A stretch of 64,000 nt of DNA from Raphanus sativus (GCF_000801105.2 NC_079511.1:10160784-10224783), one strand, 5' to 3'. Numbered from the stretch's first letter, positions 10,926 to 22,518 are shown. A program made the numbers and translations. Notes: generated by a model not told the origin, from the sequence alone.

Positions 10926-11847
10926 AAAACCACACATTCAAAGCAAATTTAACCCACATTACTTATTTTATAGTTTGTTGTTATAAGATTAAAATTTACA
11001 GCTTTGATTTGCTTTTTATTAAATTATAATGAATAGTTATGTCTTGATGAAAAATTGCCATAGTCGACCTTCCAGAAGTGTTATTGACTTATTGTCGAAC
11101 TCAATTGCAGTTATCACTACTGAAAAATTATTGTTTCAAGTTTCAACAAAGGAAACATTAATCAATAAATCAAAAATTTGAGAAGGAAACATAGTAAAAA
11201 CTGGAAAACATGGAAACCTTATTCGTCAGGCCAAAGCTTGAGGCACTCAACATGTACCGTTTAACTACTAAAGTCTTTGGCTAAGTTAGTTGTCAATGTC
11301 ATAGGTCACGAACATCTAACGTGGTCATTTGATGGTATAGATACTTTTTTAGCAGCGGCAGGTGGTTTTATTCAGGATTGGTGGCAGCAAAATCACTAGT
11401 GGGAGTGTTGAATATGAAATAGTGCTATACTAGAAGTAGACACGATTTTGGTGGTGATTTTAAGAGAAGTTTTCATAGTAAGCTTGAACTAAGCGGACGA
11501 ATATAAAAAAAAGTTTTATAGATTATAGACTTTGTTGAAAGGCATGTTTCCAGTATAATATCTAGGAGTCAATCAATTTATTGTCGAGTTTTCCCAATAA
11601 AATATACTCACACACCTTTTATTAAACTTTAGTCGACACAACAACAACAACATCAGGTTTCAAAGAAAAGCAAAATCAAAATATAAGAACATCAACAAAA
11701 GAAGTGTAACTACAATTTATTCTCGAGTTACATAAAAAAAGATCCCCAAACATTACTGCCAAATGTTTGAATGATTCAGCGTTATTGGTTACGTTCGTTC
11801 ACTCTAGTCATTACGTACCAAGTTCGATATTTGTATTTCATCGTCAT

Positions 11848-12405
11848 TTAGTGCGAAACGAAGACATTATACTCGACCACGGCATCCAAACCACTAATCG
11901 AGTAAGTGTCGGCCTGTGCATAGCCTCTAGCGAGCCTGAACGCACCGGTACCTCCTATTATCGGAAACTCTCTCACTTTTGAGAATATCGGATTCCGTCC
12001 GTACATAGAGACGGTGCTGCCGTTAAACTCACCTTCCGTGAACACCAAGTTAAACACCATGGTGAAGCTTAAGGTGTTCATATCCGTCGACGCATACATC
12101 CCCTGAGCCCTCCCGATTTCCTTGGAGCTCCGGTCGGGTCCCTCAGTCAAAGGGATGTCGGCTATCACAACCACACCAAATGATGAGACGGCGGAGGAGT
12201 TTACGACGGGGGGCACTGTGACTCTTATGGCGGTGGGTTTGTCACCGGATATTACGTCATGGAAGTAGAAGTGGAGGTGCGTGAGTTTCTCTGGCTTGTA
12301 TCCTTGAAACGGAGTCGTTTTGGAGTAAGAGTTGGATTCTGCAGTGACGGCAAGAAGAAGAATCGTTGAGAAGAGAGGAAGAATAAGCTGAAAACGTTTA
12401 GCCAT
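11848..12405 (-). CDS. DIR11: dirigent family protein (tandem copy 1)
   Basis: A single-exon gene for 185 residues. An N-terminal signal peptide (about 1-22, [18 protein letters not shown]) is followed by a complete dirigent domain: [11 protein letters not shown], then the strand region with [24 protein letters not shown] and GRNPI, and the C-terminal block [15 protein letters not shown]. Dirigent proteins are secreted eight-stranded beta-barrel proteins that steer coupling of phenoxy radicals, for example in lignan or lignin formation, without oxidising activity of their own. The length matches the family. A second copy lies 1.3 kb to the right on the same strand with the same length. A TATA element sits about 95 bases upstream, and a block shared with the second copy lies about 160 bases upstream. 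Assignment to DIR11 (At1g22900) rests on synteny; which of the two copies is ancestral is unclear. Confidence 0.9.
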   Translation of the reverse strand: MAKRFQLILPLFSTILLLAVTAESNSYSKTTPFQGYKPEKLTHLHFYFHDVISGDKPTAIRVTVPPVVNSSAVSSFGVVVIADIPLTEGPDRSSKEIGRAQGMYASTDMNTLSFTMVFNLVFTEGEFNGSTVSMYGRNPIFSKVREFPIIGGTGAFRLARGYAQADTYSISGLDAVVEYNVFVSH

Positions 12406-12498
12406 GATTGTTGTTTGTTGGCTACAAAGTCAAGAAATACTACATTAGGCTATTGTGTGTAAATGTGATATTTGTACACATAGTTATTGCCTTATTGG

Positions 12499-12506
12499 TT
12501 TATATA
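12499..12506 (-). promoter_or_regulatory. TATA box of dirigent copy 1
   Basis: TATATAAA on the minus strand, about 95 bases before the start codon at 12405. Confidence 0.5.
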
Positions 12507-12561
12507 ATATTTTTTTTTGTAACGTTTCAACTTTCAACTTTATTGGTTTATTGGTGACAAT

Positions 12562-12579
12562 AACATGTCCGTTGACGAG
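12562..12579 (-). promoter_or_regulatory. upstream block shared by both dirigent genes, with W-box core
   Basis: AACATGTCCGTTGACGAG here and AACATGTTCGTTGACGAG at 14410-14427 differ at one of 18 bases. They sit at similar distances (about 157 and 143 bases) before the two start codons. TTGAC is the WRKY W-box core. Conservation may simply reflect the duplication. Confidence 0.5.
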
Positions 12580-12901
12580 AGATTAACAAATAGATATTGA
12601 TGTGGGTCTTTATTAGAGGGACCGGCTGCATACGCCCATAATGTATTGAGAAATGTTACCAAACCTAGAAGAAACTAACGGAATGAGCCTTTGATTTTGT
12701 CCGCATACCATTACTTTTTTCGTGGATTGCACATTTTCCCTACTAGGTTATAGTAGAATTATTTTATTATATTTGAAGATTATCTTTTATATTTTATTTT
12801 AAAATTTCTCCTATTCTTACAATTTTATTTGTATTTATATATACAGTATTTCAGTAAGTATATAGAAAATTGAATATTGTGTTGCGTTTTGCTACCATTA
12901 T

Positions 12902-12955
12902 ATCAATTGATATTTCCTTTTTTTTTTTTTTGAACGAAATCAATTGATATTTCCT
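12902..12955 (-). mobile_element. tail-only micro-insertion with perfect 17-bp direct repeats
   Basis: ATCAATTGATATTTCCT occurs at 12902-12918 and 12939-12955. The 20-base insert is a T-run then GAACGAA, that is TTCGTTC-A(n) on the minus strand with the A-tail against the left repeat. Confidence 0.6.
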
Positions 12956-13390
12956 AAAATCAGATTGCATGTTCTTTCTTTTCAAAGTCGGTAATTCTAC
13001 GTACGACAGAAGTGTTCATGTTCTGATAGTCATTTAGTCATTTATACTTTTATCAACATTATAGAGAAATGTATAGAAATATTTTTCATTCAAAAATTAT
13101 ATATAAATGTTATTCTTTATATTTTGTTTGTATTTTATGGAAATGATGAAATGGTCATTACATTTCATTCAAATTAATTATTTTTAATACTGGTGGAATT
13201 AGTAGAATAAACCATTTCAAGCCAAACATAATTAAGTCATATACTAATAACAATCAAAAGTTGTTTAGAGTCCAAACAATTCAGTAGGTATTGATTTTTT
13301 TTTTTTTGGAACACTAGTAGTAGTAGGTCTTGAATTAAGCTTTGGATTTCTTTGGTTTTTGTAGCTTCGAACATTGCGTACGAGCAGTCT

Positions 13391-13438
13391 AAACTCAATT
13401 TGTATCTTTTTTTTTGTCACGAAACTCAATTTGTATCT
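13391..13438 (-). mobile_element. tail-only micro-insertion with perfect 17-bp direct repeats
   Basis: AAACTCAATTTGTATCT occurs at 13391-13407 and 13422-13438. The 14-base insert is T(8) GTCACG, that is CGTGAC-A(n) on the minus strand. Confidence 0.6.
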
Positions 13439-13709
13439 AAGTCTAACTATAGGTACCACCAGTTAAAGGAAACTGTACTTACCTATATGGCTATATGTGT
13501 GGCTAAAACATGCGATTCCACACGCAATTGCAGTCACTCGTACAAGATTTGGAATACAATGTGCATATAGACAGAGCTAGCCATATCAATATAACTCACC
13601 AAGTTACACACAACAAAACCGAACAAAATTTCAACGATACAAACCACGACAAACAAAAGTGAAACAATATTTCGTTTTCGAATTACATAATAAACAAAAT
13701 CCCAAATAA

Positions 13710-14267
13710 TTAATGCCAAATGAATACATTGTATTCAACCACGGCATTTAAACCAACAAGTTTATAAGTTCTGGCTTGTGCATAGCCTCTAGCAAACCTG
13801 AACGCACCGGTGCCTCCGATGATCGGCATCTCTCTCACCTTCGACATTATCGGATTCCGTCCATACATCGCTACGGTGCTGCCGTTAAACTCTCCTTCCG
13901 TGAACACCAAGTTAAAGACCATTGTGAAGCTTAAGATTTTCATATCCGTAGATGTGTACATTCCCTGAGCTCTCCCGACTTCCTTCGAGCTCGGGTCTGG
14001 TCCCTCTGTCAACGGGTCGTCGGCTATCATAACCACACCAAATGAGACTGTGGAGGAGTTTGTTCCAGGGGGCGCAGCGACTCTTATGGCGGTTGGTTTG
14101 TCACCGGTGATTACGTCATGGAAGTAGAAGTGGAGGTGGGTGAGTTTATCTGGCTTATGTCCTTCGAACGGCGTTGTTGTGGAGTATGCTTTGGATTCTG
14201 TAACGGCGAAGGCAAGAAGAAGAATAGTCAATAAGATAGGAAGAAGAGGCACAAAACATTTAGCCAT
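13710..14267 (-). CDS. dirigent family protein (tandem copy 2)
   Basis: A single-exon gene for 185 residues, a tandem paralogue of the gene at 11848-12405 and similar along the whole length. The start at 14267 ([20 protein letters not shown]) was preferred over an upstream in-frame ATG at 14291, because it aligns with the start of copy 1 and gives a clean signal peptide. Dirigent blocks are intact: [55 protein letters not shown]. Function is as for copy 1: secreted stereochemical guidance of phenoxy-radical coupling. A TATA box lies about 60 bases upstream. A local duplication of a single ancestral DIR11-type gene is the simplest explanation. Confidence 0.9.
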   Translation of the reverse strand: MAKCFVPLLPILLTILLLAFAVTESKAYSTTTPFEGHKPDKLTHLHFYFHDVITGDKPTAIRVAAPPGTNSSTVSFGVVMIADDPLTEGPDPSSKEVGRAQGMYTSTDMKILSFTMVFNLVFTEGEFNGSTVAMYGRNPIMSKVREMPIIGGTGAFRFARGYAQARTYKLVGLNAVVEYNVFIWH

Positions 14268-14325
14268 GTTCGTTGTTCGTATTAGCCACAAACTATACTC
14301 TAGGCTATTGTATGCAAAGGTAGTT

Positions 14326-14333
14326 TATTTATA
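14326..14333 (-). promoter_or_regulatory. TATA box of dirigent copy 2
   Basis: TATAAATA on the minus strand, about 60 bases before the start at 14267. Confidence 0.55.
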
Positions 14334-14409
14334 CACACCACATGGTCAGTATACGTAATTTAAGGAACGCACGAATTTGTTTGTATCTAGTTTACAGTTA
14401 AGCGAAAAC

Positions 14410-14427
14410 AACATGTTCGTTGACGAG
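14410..14427 (-). promoter_or_regulatory. upstream block shared by both dirigent genes (copy 2)
   Basis: Partner of the block at 12562-12579: 17 of 18 bases identical, with the same TTGAC core. Confidence 0.5.
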
Positions 14428-16354
14428 GAGGGAGTTAACTAGATTTATATAAACAACTTGATATTCCGACCCTGACAAATCCTGATATATACATAAACTA
14501 TGTAAATGATAAGGTATAAATAGACAAATGAGAATAGACATATAGCTTAGTCGAAAAAGAAAAGAATAAACATGTAGATTCGGGAATCCCATGACTTTAA
14601 AATATTAAGAGATAATGATATATAGATATATTGTAATTAGACATTGTTGTCTACGTTGATGAGCTTGTTTGCTTGTAAGAATGGTTCCAAACATAATATC
14701 AGTTTTCTCTGGTGACATTCTTTTTATAGACAATGAATATCCCATCCACTTCACGAATCAATTGAGAAGATGAGAGTTCTGATTCCTCTCGGGAAACTGG
14801 TTTGGCAATGGTACCACACAGTACAACACATGCATGATGCATCCATGGAGAGGATTATGTACTGTAGTCAAGCACGCGGTAGAAATCTTGTTTAGATTTT
14901 AGGTTTGTTTACAAGCGATATACATTTACTCGAACGATGCGTTGTGAAGTTAAATTTTATTCAAAAGTAATATAGTGATTTTTGATGCTTTAAAATCATA
15001 TTTTGCTAAAAAAATAAATAAACTAAAAAATTAAAAAGAGAAATACATATCCTATCAATACTATTAAAGTTGAAGTATGACCAGTTGAGAAATGTTATGT
15101 CCAACAATTTCTTCATCTTTTTATATAACAATATATTATTTAAACACTAACCATGTTCTATTTCTAACTAACAGAAACAGTTATGTTTTGTTCTGTAACA
15201 AAACGGTTACGTTTCTTCCTTCATAATATTATTATGTACGTATACATTGATTTATTTTAATTTTTTTTTTAAAAGGCTATTTATTTTAATATTTTTCACA
15301 GGTGAAAGTAATTCTTCGCTTTTACTATAAGGGATTATGCAGCGAAGGTTCTCTTTGGGTGAACGGTCAAAATGATTAGGTTGGTTTAGAGACGAATGAT
15401 AATTTAGATGATGACAAGAATACTCTGTTTTAAGACAATCCTAAAGTGCATGCCTGTCACAAATTCTTGCATTTTTTTTTCCAGTTATCATCCTAAAATG
15501 CTGCATTTGGTGCAAGCAAGTGACAGAGGTCTCACGGTGAAGACGCAATCCATGTCGGGGCAAAAAATTTCTATGGCCAAACTTCATTTGAAATGGTGAT
15601 GATGACTTAAGCTTTGTGAAGTGAAAACTGTCCCGATTCTTTTGAAAATAACTGCAACAATAAACGTGTACTTTACTATAATTTTTAAATGTTATTTATA
15701 ATATCAGTTTTTTCAAAAATCATTATCATATTACAACAATATAACTTACATCTCACCCAAAAATTGAAATTTTTCCAACCAAAAATTAATTTATTCAAAT
15801 TTTAAATATTTTACATAGACATTAAATTTATCAATTAACAAAACACATAATATTAAAATAAAATTTAACGGAGTTTAAGTGGACTCTTAATAGAAATAAA
15901 TATTCATATAAATTCATTTAATTTAACGGATTTTAAATAGGTTATTTGATTAAAAAATATTTATTAAATGTGATTTTACTTAAAATTAGTGAAGATCATA
16001 TTAACCCATTTACGTGTATATATATTAAGATTTATTTTTCAAACATTTTTCAAAAACAAATTCGATTTTCAGTACCGGCTGGATTTGATATTGGTTTTTA
16101 GATATAACATTTTAAGATCCGTTCAAGTATATAAGTCAGGTCTAATAGAGAATGAGACTTTGTTTTTTTGGATCGATTCCAAATCAGGTTTTAAGGATAC
16201 CGGTATTTTTGACTAATTATATTAGGTAATTAATAAGAAAATAATAATGTGTTGCAAACTTTAGGAATATAGTTTAAAAATAAATTTTGAAATGCATATG
16301 ATACAAGTGTATAGTTATGCAATTTGACATATTTAATATAGTTACCAAAAAATA
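14428..16354. other. AT-rich intergenic region, no gene
   Basis: No coding sequence recognised. At 15055 a TC start resembling the 5' end of the small Helitrons here (TCAATACTATTAAA) is visible, but I found no matching 3' end. One micro-insertion is listed separately. Confidence 0.45.
15250..15290 (-). mobile_element. tail-only micro-insertion with 12-bp direct repeats
   Basis: ATTTATTTTAAT occurs at 15250-15261 and 15279-15290 around T(9)AAAAGGCT, that is AGCCTTTT-A(n) on the minus strand. The repeat has low complexity, so confidence is modest. Confidence 0.4.
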
Positions 16355-16575
16355 TCAATACTATTAAAATAAGAACATGACCTATTGATATAGGTTGATA
16401 TAGGTGTGATCTAACTATTTTGATATAATTATTAAAGCCTCTTATAAATCATTTAAGAAAAATATTATACAAATATAAAACAAAAATAATTAAAAACATA
16501 AATATAAAAATTAAACTTTAAAAAAATGTAAAACAAAAAATATACCCGCCCTTTTAAGGGCGGGTCAGGATCTAG
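16355..16575 (+). mobile_element. short non-autonomous Helitron (221 bp)
   Basis: The 5' terminus is TC (TCAATACTATTAAAATAAGA) after an A. The 3' hairpin CCCGCCCTTTTAAGGGCGGG is at 16545-16564, followed by the CTAG terminus at 16572-16575 and then T. The A/T host bases fit Helitron insertion. It has no coding sequence. Confidence 0.85.
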
Positions 16576-16599
16576 TAATATACATAAAATCTCTACAAA

Positions 16600-16690
16600 T
16601 CTAGGCACTACAAGTGATTTAGTGTATTTGATTTACCCTCAAATTTACTCCATCTACGCAAAGTACATATCCTAATAAACTCAAAACGGT
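16600..16690 (+). repeat. dispersed repeat, related to 22431-22518
   Basis: Both segments share a series of blocks such as ACAAGTGA, TATTTGATTTAC, CTCAAAT, TACTCCATCTAC and ACTTACAACGG-like ends, about 5.8 kb apart in the same orientation. Confidence 0.45.
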
Positions 16691-17630
16691 GCTAGGAAAA
16701 AAAAATCAATTTTTTTTTTCAAAATCAGTTGTAAACTTGTACAAACCTTGTTTATCAATAAGATTAATCTATATATATAAAAGAGAGTTGTTTCTCTCCT
16801 GCTGACACGTCAGACGCCATGTCACAAATTGAATCTCCGAACGTTCGACATGTGGCGCGTTAAATGAAACGGAGTGTGCTGAGTTAATTCTGCGTCACAT
16901 GGACTTGATTTGGGCTTCTTACATACTCTGACTTTAGCCCAAAGATCAGGTGATCGAACACAAACCCCTTCGTTTTCTCAGTTTCTTTCCGGCGGCGATG
17001 ATGGCGATTCTGTTTCTATAAGTGATGCGTTGCGATTCCTGCGTGATTACTCCCAGTGTCTTTAATTCGTGAGTTCACTACAACCTCTTGCGTTGCTCAT
17101 ATGTTGACTTCGTGTTTAAATAGGTTCGAATCTCACTCACTTTCCATCTTTCATGTATTCTTGCTCCTCATCTCTCTTGATGGTTAAATCGAAGGTTAAC
17201 GTGAGTGTTTCTAGCCGATTTGCTCCTCTAGATATCGATTGTTTTGAGTTTTTGGTTTACTTTTTTCCTTTCTCTGTATTGATGTTAACTCACGTGTTTC
17301 TTTAGCCATTTTATGAGTTCTGTTAGTGTTTCTGTTGAACCGATCATGATACTTTGGTTTTTTAATATAATTTGGTTTCCGTAGAACTGATCAGGATTCT
17401 TCAGTTTTGTAATAGGTTACCGTAGAGCTGAACATGTTACTCCAGTTTTGTAATTTAGCTGATCGTGATTCTTCGTTTAGTTGCAGGGAGACCAACCCTA
17501 AACAGCTTCTGTCTGATTTGAAAAATGGTCGTTGCAGGGAGACTGTTGTGACACAGGTCCTCCATTTTTGAGAAGCAAGGAACGTGAGGAAGGATGTAGA
17601 GCTTATGATTATGGTAGATGAGGTGGTATT

Positions 17631-17702
17631 TATTCACATTTGAATCTATGATATTATTCACATTTGAATCTATGATACTATTCACATCTGAATCTATGAT
17701 AG
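17631..17702 (+). repeat. three tandem 24-bp repeats
   Basis: Units start at 17631, 17655 and 17679 with consensus TATTCACATTTGAATCTATG plus four bases. They lie inside the 2.7-kb Helitron. Confidence 0.9.
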
Positions 17703-18158
17703 TTGAAGTCTTTGGCAATTATGTTTATTGCAAATGTTTGATTGTTTATTCTTGATTGCAGTTGACTCTGATCCAGGGATCTATACCCGTCAGCCCGTTT
17801 AACACCTCATTAGAGAATGAGCAATTTATGAGCTCACAACTCAATTTACTTTCGTATGTTTGGTCACTGCAGAGGTAAGGATGAGCGAAGTAAACCTCAG
17901 TTGAACAATTATAAGACCAAAATTGATTAGGTCCTTATGGCTCTCTAAGAAGCGACTGTATCAGAGATTAAAGATGTGCATGTGTTTAATCCACTGTGTG
18001 TAAATTCGAAACACTAAAACTGGAGCTATTGGCATGCTCAGGTAAACCACAGATTAAGGACCTGTTATCGTGGGGATCATCATGTGAGCTCAAATCATGA
18101 TCACTGTAAACATGGCAAGAGGTGTGATCATCATGATGCGGTGAATGCATAGAAGATT

Positions 18159-18765
18159 GTGCGGAGGAAGAGTTTTGAAATCTCAGAGACAGAAAAAGTT
18201 AAGACTTCAGGTCTGAGAAGGAAGTCGTTGACTAAAAAGGTTCTCGGTACCAAACTAGACAATTCTGTTGCTGCAAAGAGAGATGCGTTGGCTGTAAAGC
18301 AACAACCATGTGATTCCGTGAACACTGAAACATCTGGCCTTAAAAAAGATGGTGAGGTGGCCAGATCTGCTGATGGTTCGAGGTTAAAAGCAATGATAAA
18401 GCTCAGAATAACAAAGCAACAAAGAGTACTCTGACTGTTTCAGCTGTTGTTAAAAAGGTTAATGAAATGTAAAGTTCTGATTTGAAGAAGGTTTCAAGAA
18501 TCAGTGATGCTGAAATTTCTAGGTTTCTGCTCCAGGAATAAGCGATGGAGATGTAAAAGGGAAGACTGTGTGTGTTGTTGCAGCTAGCTTCAAAGGTGTT
18601 CAGAGTAAGAAGGAAGCATCATCTGAAACAAAGAAAAACATGAGTAGTGGACATAAAAGTTTGGCTACTCCTAAAAAGATACGTGGTGATGCAGAGCTTG
18701 AAGCAGATCAAAGATATATAAGATCACTTGAACTTTTTTTTGTAATTCAATCGTTTTTAGTTTAG
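18159..18765 (+). pseudogene. broken lysine/serine-rich coding fragment inside a Helitron
   Basis: Two open stretches, 18159-18434 and 18568-18765, read as lysine- and serine-rich polypeptides (for example RRKSFEISETEKVK and SKKEASSETKKNMSSGHKS) separated by stops. The style suggests a disordered nuclear or chromatin protein, but I do not recognise the family. It lies inside the 16768-19443 Helitron, so a captured and decayed host fragment is the likely origin. Confidence 0.4.
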
Positions 18766-19381
18766 CTTTAGTTCAAAAAAAAAAACATTTTGGACCAAGT
18801 TGTCTGGCTCATTACCCCAGTATAACATCCATAAAAATTAAGTTCAGAAACTCCCATTAAATTAAATGATTAAAGCAATCCCAAGTCTCATAACGTGAAA
18901 CTAACACAGACAAAAAAAAAATCATGACCCTCTGTGTCTTTAGGTTCTGACGACAAATTAAATTGAGCTTCAGAGAATCAACATGTATGCCTTGCCGAAA
19001 ATATGGTGAAGAGAAATCCTATATCGTCTCTAGCAGGAGGCAAACAACAAGATTTTGAAAATTAGATATTGGTTCCAACCAAACATGAAACAACCTGATT
19101 AATCTAGAAACAAACATAAAATATACATTTGCCAAAATACCAAATCCCGCGCGAAGCATAGTTGTGTTGGGAGGAAGAATCGTTAAAGACATTATACTTA
19201 CATTATATTTATGAAATATAAGAAAGGTTATACATGAATTCAGTTCAAACCAAATATGTTATTAAAAATTACAATATTATCTCAGAATTCTGTTCATTAT
19301 TTATTTATAATATCATTTTCAATCTAAAATATTTTTAAAAATACTTCATAAAATTTTATAAATTCATATAAAATAGTTTAG

Positions 19382-19418
19382 TTATAACTTCCGATGACAA
19401 AAAAAAATTATAACTTCC
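19382..19418 (+). mobile_element. tail-only micro-insertion with 11-bp direct repeats
   Basis: TTATAACTTCC occurs at 19382-19392 and 19408-19418 around GATGAC plus nine A. GATGAC-A(n) is also the sense-strand end of the LINE-like fragment at 37245-37424. Confidence 0.5.
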
Positions 19419-20019
19419 CGCCCGTAGGGCGGGCCAACCCTAGTTGTTTATATACCAGTGAATGATCAAGCCATTGCAGCATACACTCCTCGAAGATTTG
19501 GATTACAACATTGTTGAGGTAAAACGAAATTTGATCGATGATGATAATCTAGTTGTTTGAAAGTTGTCTGTTACATTTGTTGTCTGATAGAATTTATTTA
19601 TTTGTTAAATGGATTTGGTCAATTATCATTTAGTTTAGTGGAATTTCGTGTTTTGAAACGTTGTTAGCTTATAATAAGTAATCATTTGCATTCTCTGTGT
19701 TAATTAATTGTTCTTCGTCAAAAAAATAATAATTTATTTTCCAGACTGGACCTTCATTGACATCCTGGACTCTTTGTAACTGAATATAGTGAGTAATTTC
19801 ATCCTTAATATGAATCCTCAAAATCAGTAATTGACGGGTTCAACTTTATGGAATACTTCTTTTTGGTGAAACGTTAAATTTATACTCCATCTATTTCATA
19901 ATAAGTGTTATTTTAGCCATTTTTTTTACATAAAAATGTCACTTAACAATTGCAATGCAAATAATATTTATTTTTATCTGAAAATTAATTGCAAACTACA
20001 TTGTTCTTATAAATAATTT

Positions 20020-21181
20020 TACTCCCTCCGTTCCACAAAATAAAAATTTCTAGAGTTTTCACGTTTAACAGAAATATAATAAATGTTTACAGTTTATTTT
20101 ACTATTTATTTTTTCATACGCTTTCCAATAATTATCCACCAATAAAATTTAATCAGTTCAAATATCTACTCTATTAAAATAGAGTATTAAATGTATCTAC
20201 CATAATTTAGACTCTATTAAGTTTGTTAAAAAAGTGCATAATTTATGGACCATTTAATTTAATACACTATAATCTAATTATTACAGACCAAACCAGCTAA
20301 CTTGAATTAAAACAGCATCTAATCTATTATAAGTAAACCAAATTAAATTGTCTATACACGACCTCTCGTTGAATCTTTTATATGTTAAGCTGTTTTTTGT
20401 TAATACATGGGTTTCATCTAAAAATTAATTAGTTAGCCCAACCCTTTTTATATTCTAAGTAAATTCATAAAATTTTGGTCCATATATATTTGATCTTTTT
20501 AACAACTACAATAATTAAGATAGGATTTGTCATATATATTAATTTACATAGTTAAAATTAATACTGTAAATAAATAAAATTTAATAATTTATATTTAAAA
20601 ATAATATTGAAAATTATCGAGTTTAAAAAATATTAATTTACAACCAAAACATCTAAAACTAAAAGAAAAGAAAAACATCATATACCAAATTTTAAATTTT
20701 TTCATAAAAATAACCATGTACAACATACTTATAACTCCATCACAATTCAATATATATACGTACATGTATTATATACATGTAAATTACATTAAAATATTAT
20801 ATATGTATATTATATACCACCAAATATATAAAATAATTAGAAAAATAATATTCGCGCACAAGTCATCACTAACCTTTGTCATAAACCAAAGAAAAAGGTA
20901 AAATCAAATAATTTAATCTCAAACCATTATTACGAACATCTATCGTGTTTATCATAAAAATTTAAAAAAGCAATTGAACTACAAATAAAATTAAAACATA
21001 AATATAAATATATATTTTTATTTTTAAAAATTTATTAAATTGTTCCGCCCTTTTGGTCAAAATCTAGTTCACAATTATTGTTTCTCAAAAATATACAAAG
21101 TATCTTAAAAATATAAAAAAATTATCTTTGTGAAATAAGAATAAAATCTAGAAAATCTTACTTTCGAAAATGGATAGAATA
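20020..21181. mobile_element. second MITE nested inside the first
   Basis: The left end is TACTCCCTCCGTTCCACAAA. The right end near 21150-21181 is a degenerate inverted match (CGAAAATGGATAGAATA). It is itself split by the Helitron at 20165-21067. Confidence 0.5.
20165..21067 (+). mobile_element. Helitron (903 bp), innermost of the nest
   Basis: The 5' terminus is TCTACTCTATTAAAATAGAG after an A. The 3' end has a decayed CCGCCC hairpin remnant and the CTAG terminus at 21064-21067, followed by T. It has no coding sequence. Confidence 0.7.
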
Positions 21182-21471
21182 TTTATCTCAAATACTATTG
21201 GTTGGAGAGATGTAATTAATAACAACTTACATATATTTTTGTCGCTTTGTTAATTTTTATGAAAAATGTCAAATCGACACTTATTCAAACGGAGAGAGTA
21301 TTAATTAAGTAAGTAAATGTTTATGTACACAAACGAATCACAAGAATAAGACTGAAAAACTGAAACTTTTGCGATGAACTAATGTCCTCTGAGTCATTTT
21401 TGGAGCAGTTCCAGAAGTTTGGGATTCTCAGAGTAACGAGAGGACAAAATCATGTTTCTAACAGTTTTATT

Positions 21472-21521
21472 AATAAGTATAGTCATCTTAAGTTCGAAAA
21501 AAAAAATAAGTATAGTCATCT
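21472..21521 (+). mobile_element. tail-only micro-insertion with perfect 17-bp direct repeats
   Basis: AATAAGTATAGTCATCT occurs at 21472-21488 and 21505-21521. The 16-base insert is TAAGTTCG plus an A-run against the right repeat. Confidence 0.6.
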
Positions 21522-22430
21522 ATCTGGACCACCGACTTTAGTTTTCATGTGTGTCTCTTATCATTTCTCTCTTTCCATATGTAGTACATTGATGGTTGAA
21601 ACACCAACCGCAGCAGTATTAAGATTAACCTGTCACCAGAAGAGTAAGGGTTGTCTCCCAATCTGGATCAGCATTAATTTCTAATAGATCACCCATAACC
21701 GCCAACCATACAGTGAAAGTGTAAGGGCAGACGAAAAAGGTGATATATCCCTAGACTCATTAGATTCACCAAAAACAGACAACCTTATGCTACTTCCCAA
21801 CTTTCTATTTGTGTGCCTGTTGCAAGTTTATCATAGACTGCTCACTGCTAGCCAAGAAATAAATGCAAATCTAGGCACCCCCTGAACAAACCAAACCACC
21901 TTGCTCCCTCTATGTTTTTCTTTATGCAATCGGATCTGCTCCTATGTTTTAGAAAATGAAGACCAGGAGTTATACGCATCTGACCCAGACCTCCATAGAA
22001 TCGTGTCCTCCATCGACGTCTTGCATTGATTAACTCGTGGATGAGCATCCCTTTTGGTTCATCGACCGGTAGGTCGCCATCTAATTCTCTTTTTTCTAGT
22101 ATAGTTTCCTTTCTATTCATACTTCCCAACAGGAACATCATTTGCAACATACAAGCAACAATGAAAGACAAACACCATCTCCTTCTTCTATATACTTCAT
22201 CCTTTAGCTTTTAGGCTGCCAGAAAAGAATTGGTAAGTGAAAGACCATATTTAGATAAGAATGTTCGGTCTAGTTGGTTAAAATATTTATGATCTTACTT
22301 TCTATTTTCTAACCACTATACTGAGATGAGACTGTATGGTTGGCTTTGGTTTCTTCTTAGAAAAAAAAGTAATACAAGCCTTTTAAAGTTTATTTTTAAA
22401 CTTTAGGCTCTCTTTGAAATATATAAACTA

Positions 22431-22518
22431 TACAAGTGACTGAGTATATTTGATTTACAAGTGATACAACAACTAATGCCTCAAATCTACTCCATCTACA
22501 CAACTAAACTTACAACGG
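22431..22518 (+). repeat. dispersed repeat, related to 16600-16690
   Basis: See the partner at 16600-16690; matching blocks occur in the same order. Confidence 0.45.

Larger units (their letters stand above)
10193..11847. other. AT-rich intergenic region, no gene
   Basis: It holds a MITE-like element, a possible minus-strand Helitron end and one micro-insertion (all listed). I see no open frame with coding character. The right part, from about 11640, is probably the 3' UTR of the minus-strand dirigent gene. Confidence 0.5.
12406..13709. other. region between the two dirigent genes
   Basis: Promoter of copy 1, then AT-rich DNA with two micro-insertions (listed) and, near 13560-13709, the likely 3' UTR of copy 2. 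No gene is seen. Confidence 0.5.
16768..19443 (+). mobile_element. 2.7-kb non-autonomous Helitron with gene-like debris
   Basis: The 5' terminus TCTATATATATAAAAGAGAG follows an A. The 3' hairpin CCCGCCCGTAGGGCGGG is at 19417-19433 and the CTAG terminus at 19440-19443, followed by T. No Rep/helicase reading frame is present. The interior is less AT-rich than the flanks and contains broken coding-like segments (18159-18765), a tandem 24-bp repeat (17631-17702) and one tail-like micro-insertion near its 3' end. Capture of host gene pieces is a known property of plant Helitrons, but the source gene is not recognised. Confidence 0.8.
19883..21300. mobile_element. Tourist-like MITE, interrupted by nested elements
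   Basis: The left end is TACTCCATCTATTTCATAAT. The right end, reverse-complemented, is TACTCTCTCCGTTTGAATAA, so the ends are inverted repeats. TTA flanks both sides (19880-19882 and 21301-21303), the target duplication expected for PIF/Harbinger MITEs. Inside lie a second MITE and a Helitron. Confidence 0.65.

Noticed and set aside
17631..17702. CRISPR-like repeat array
   Set aside because: Three directly abutting repeats without spacers, in a plant Helitron.
21848..22171. Minus-strand frame of 107 codons as a gene
   Set aside because: No recognisable domain, no partner exons, and it lies in transposon-rich DNA.
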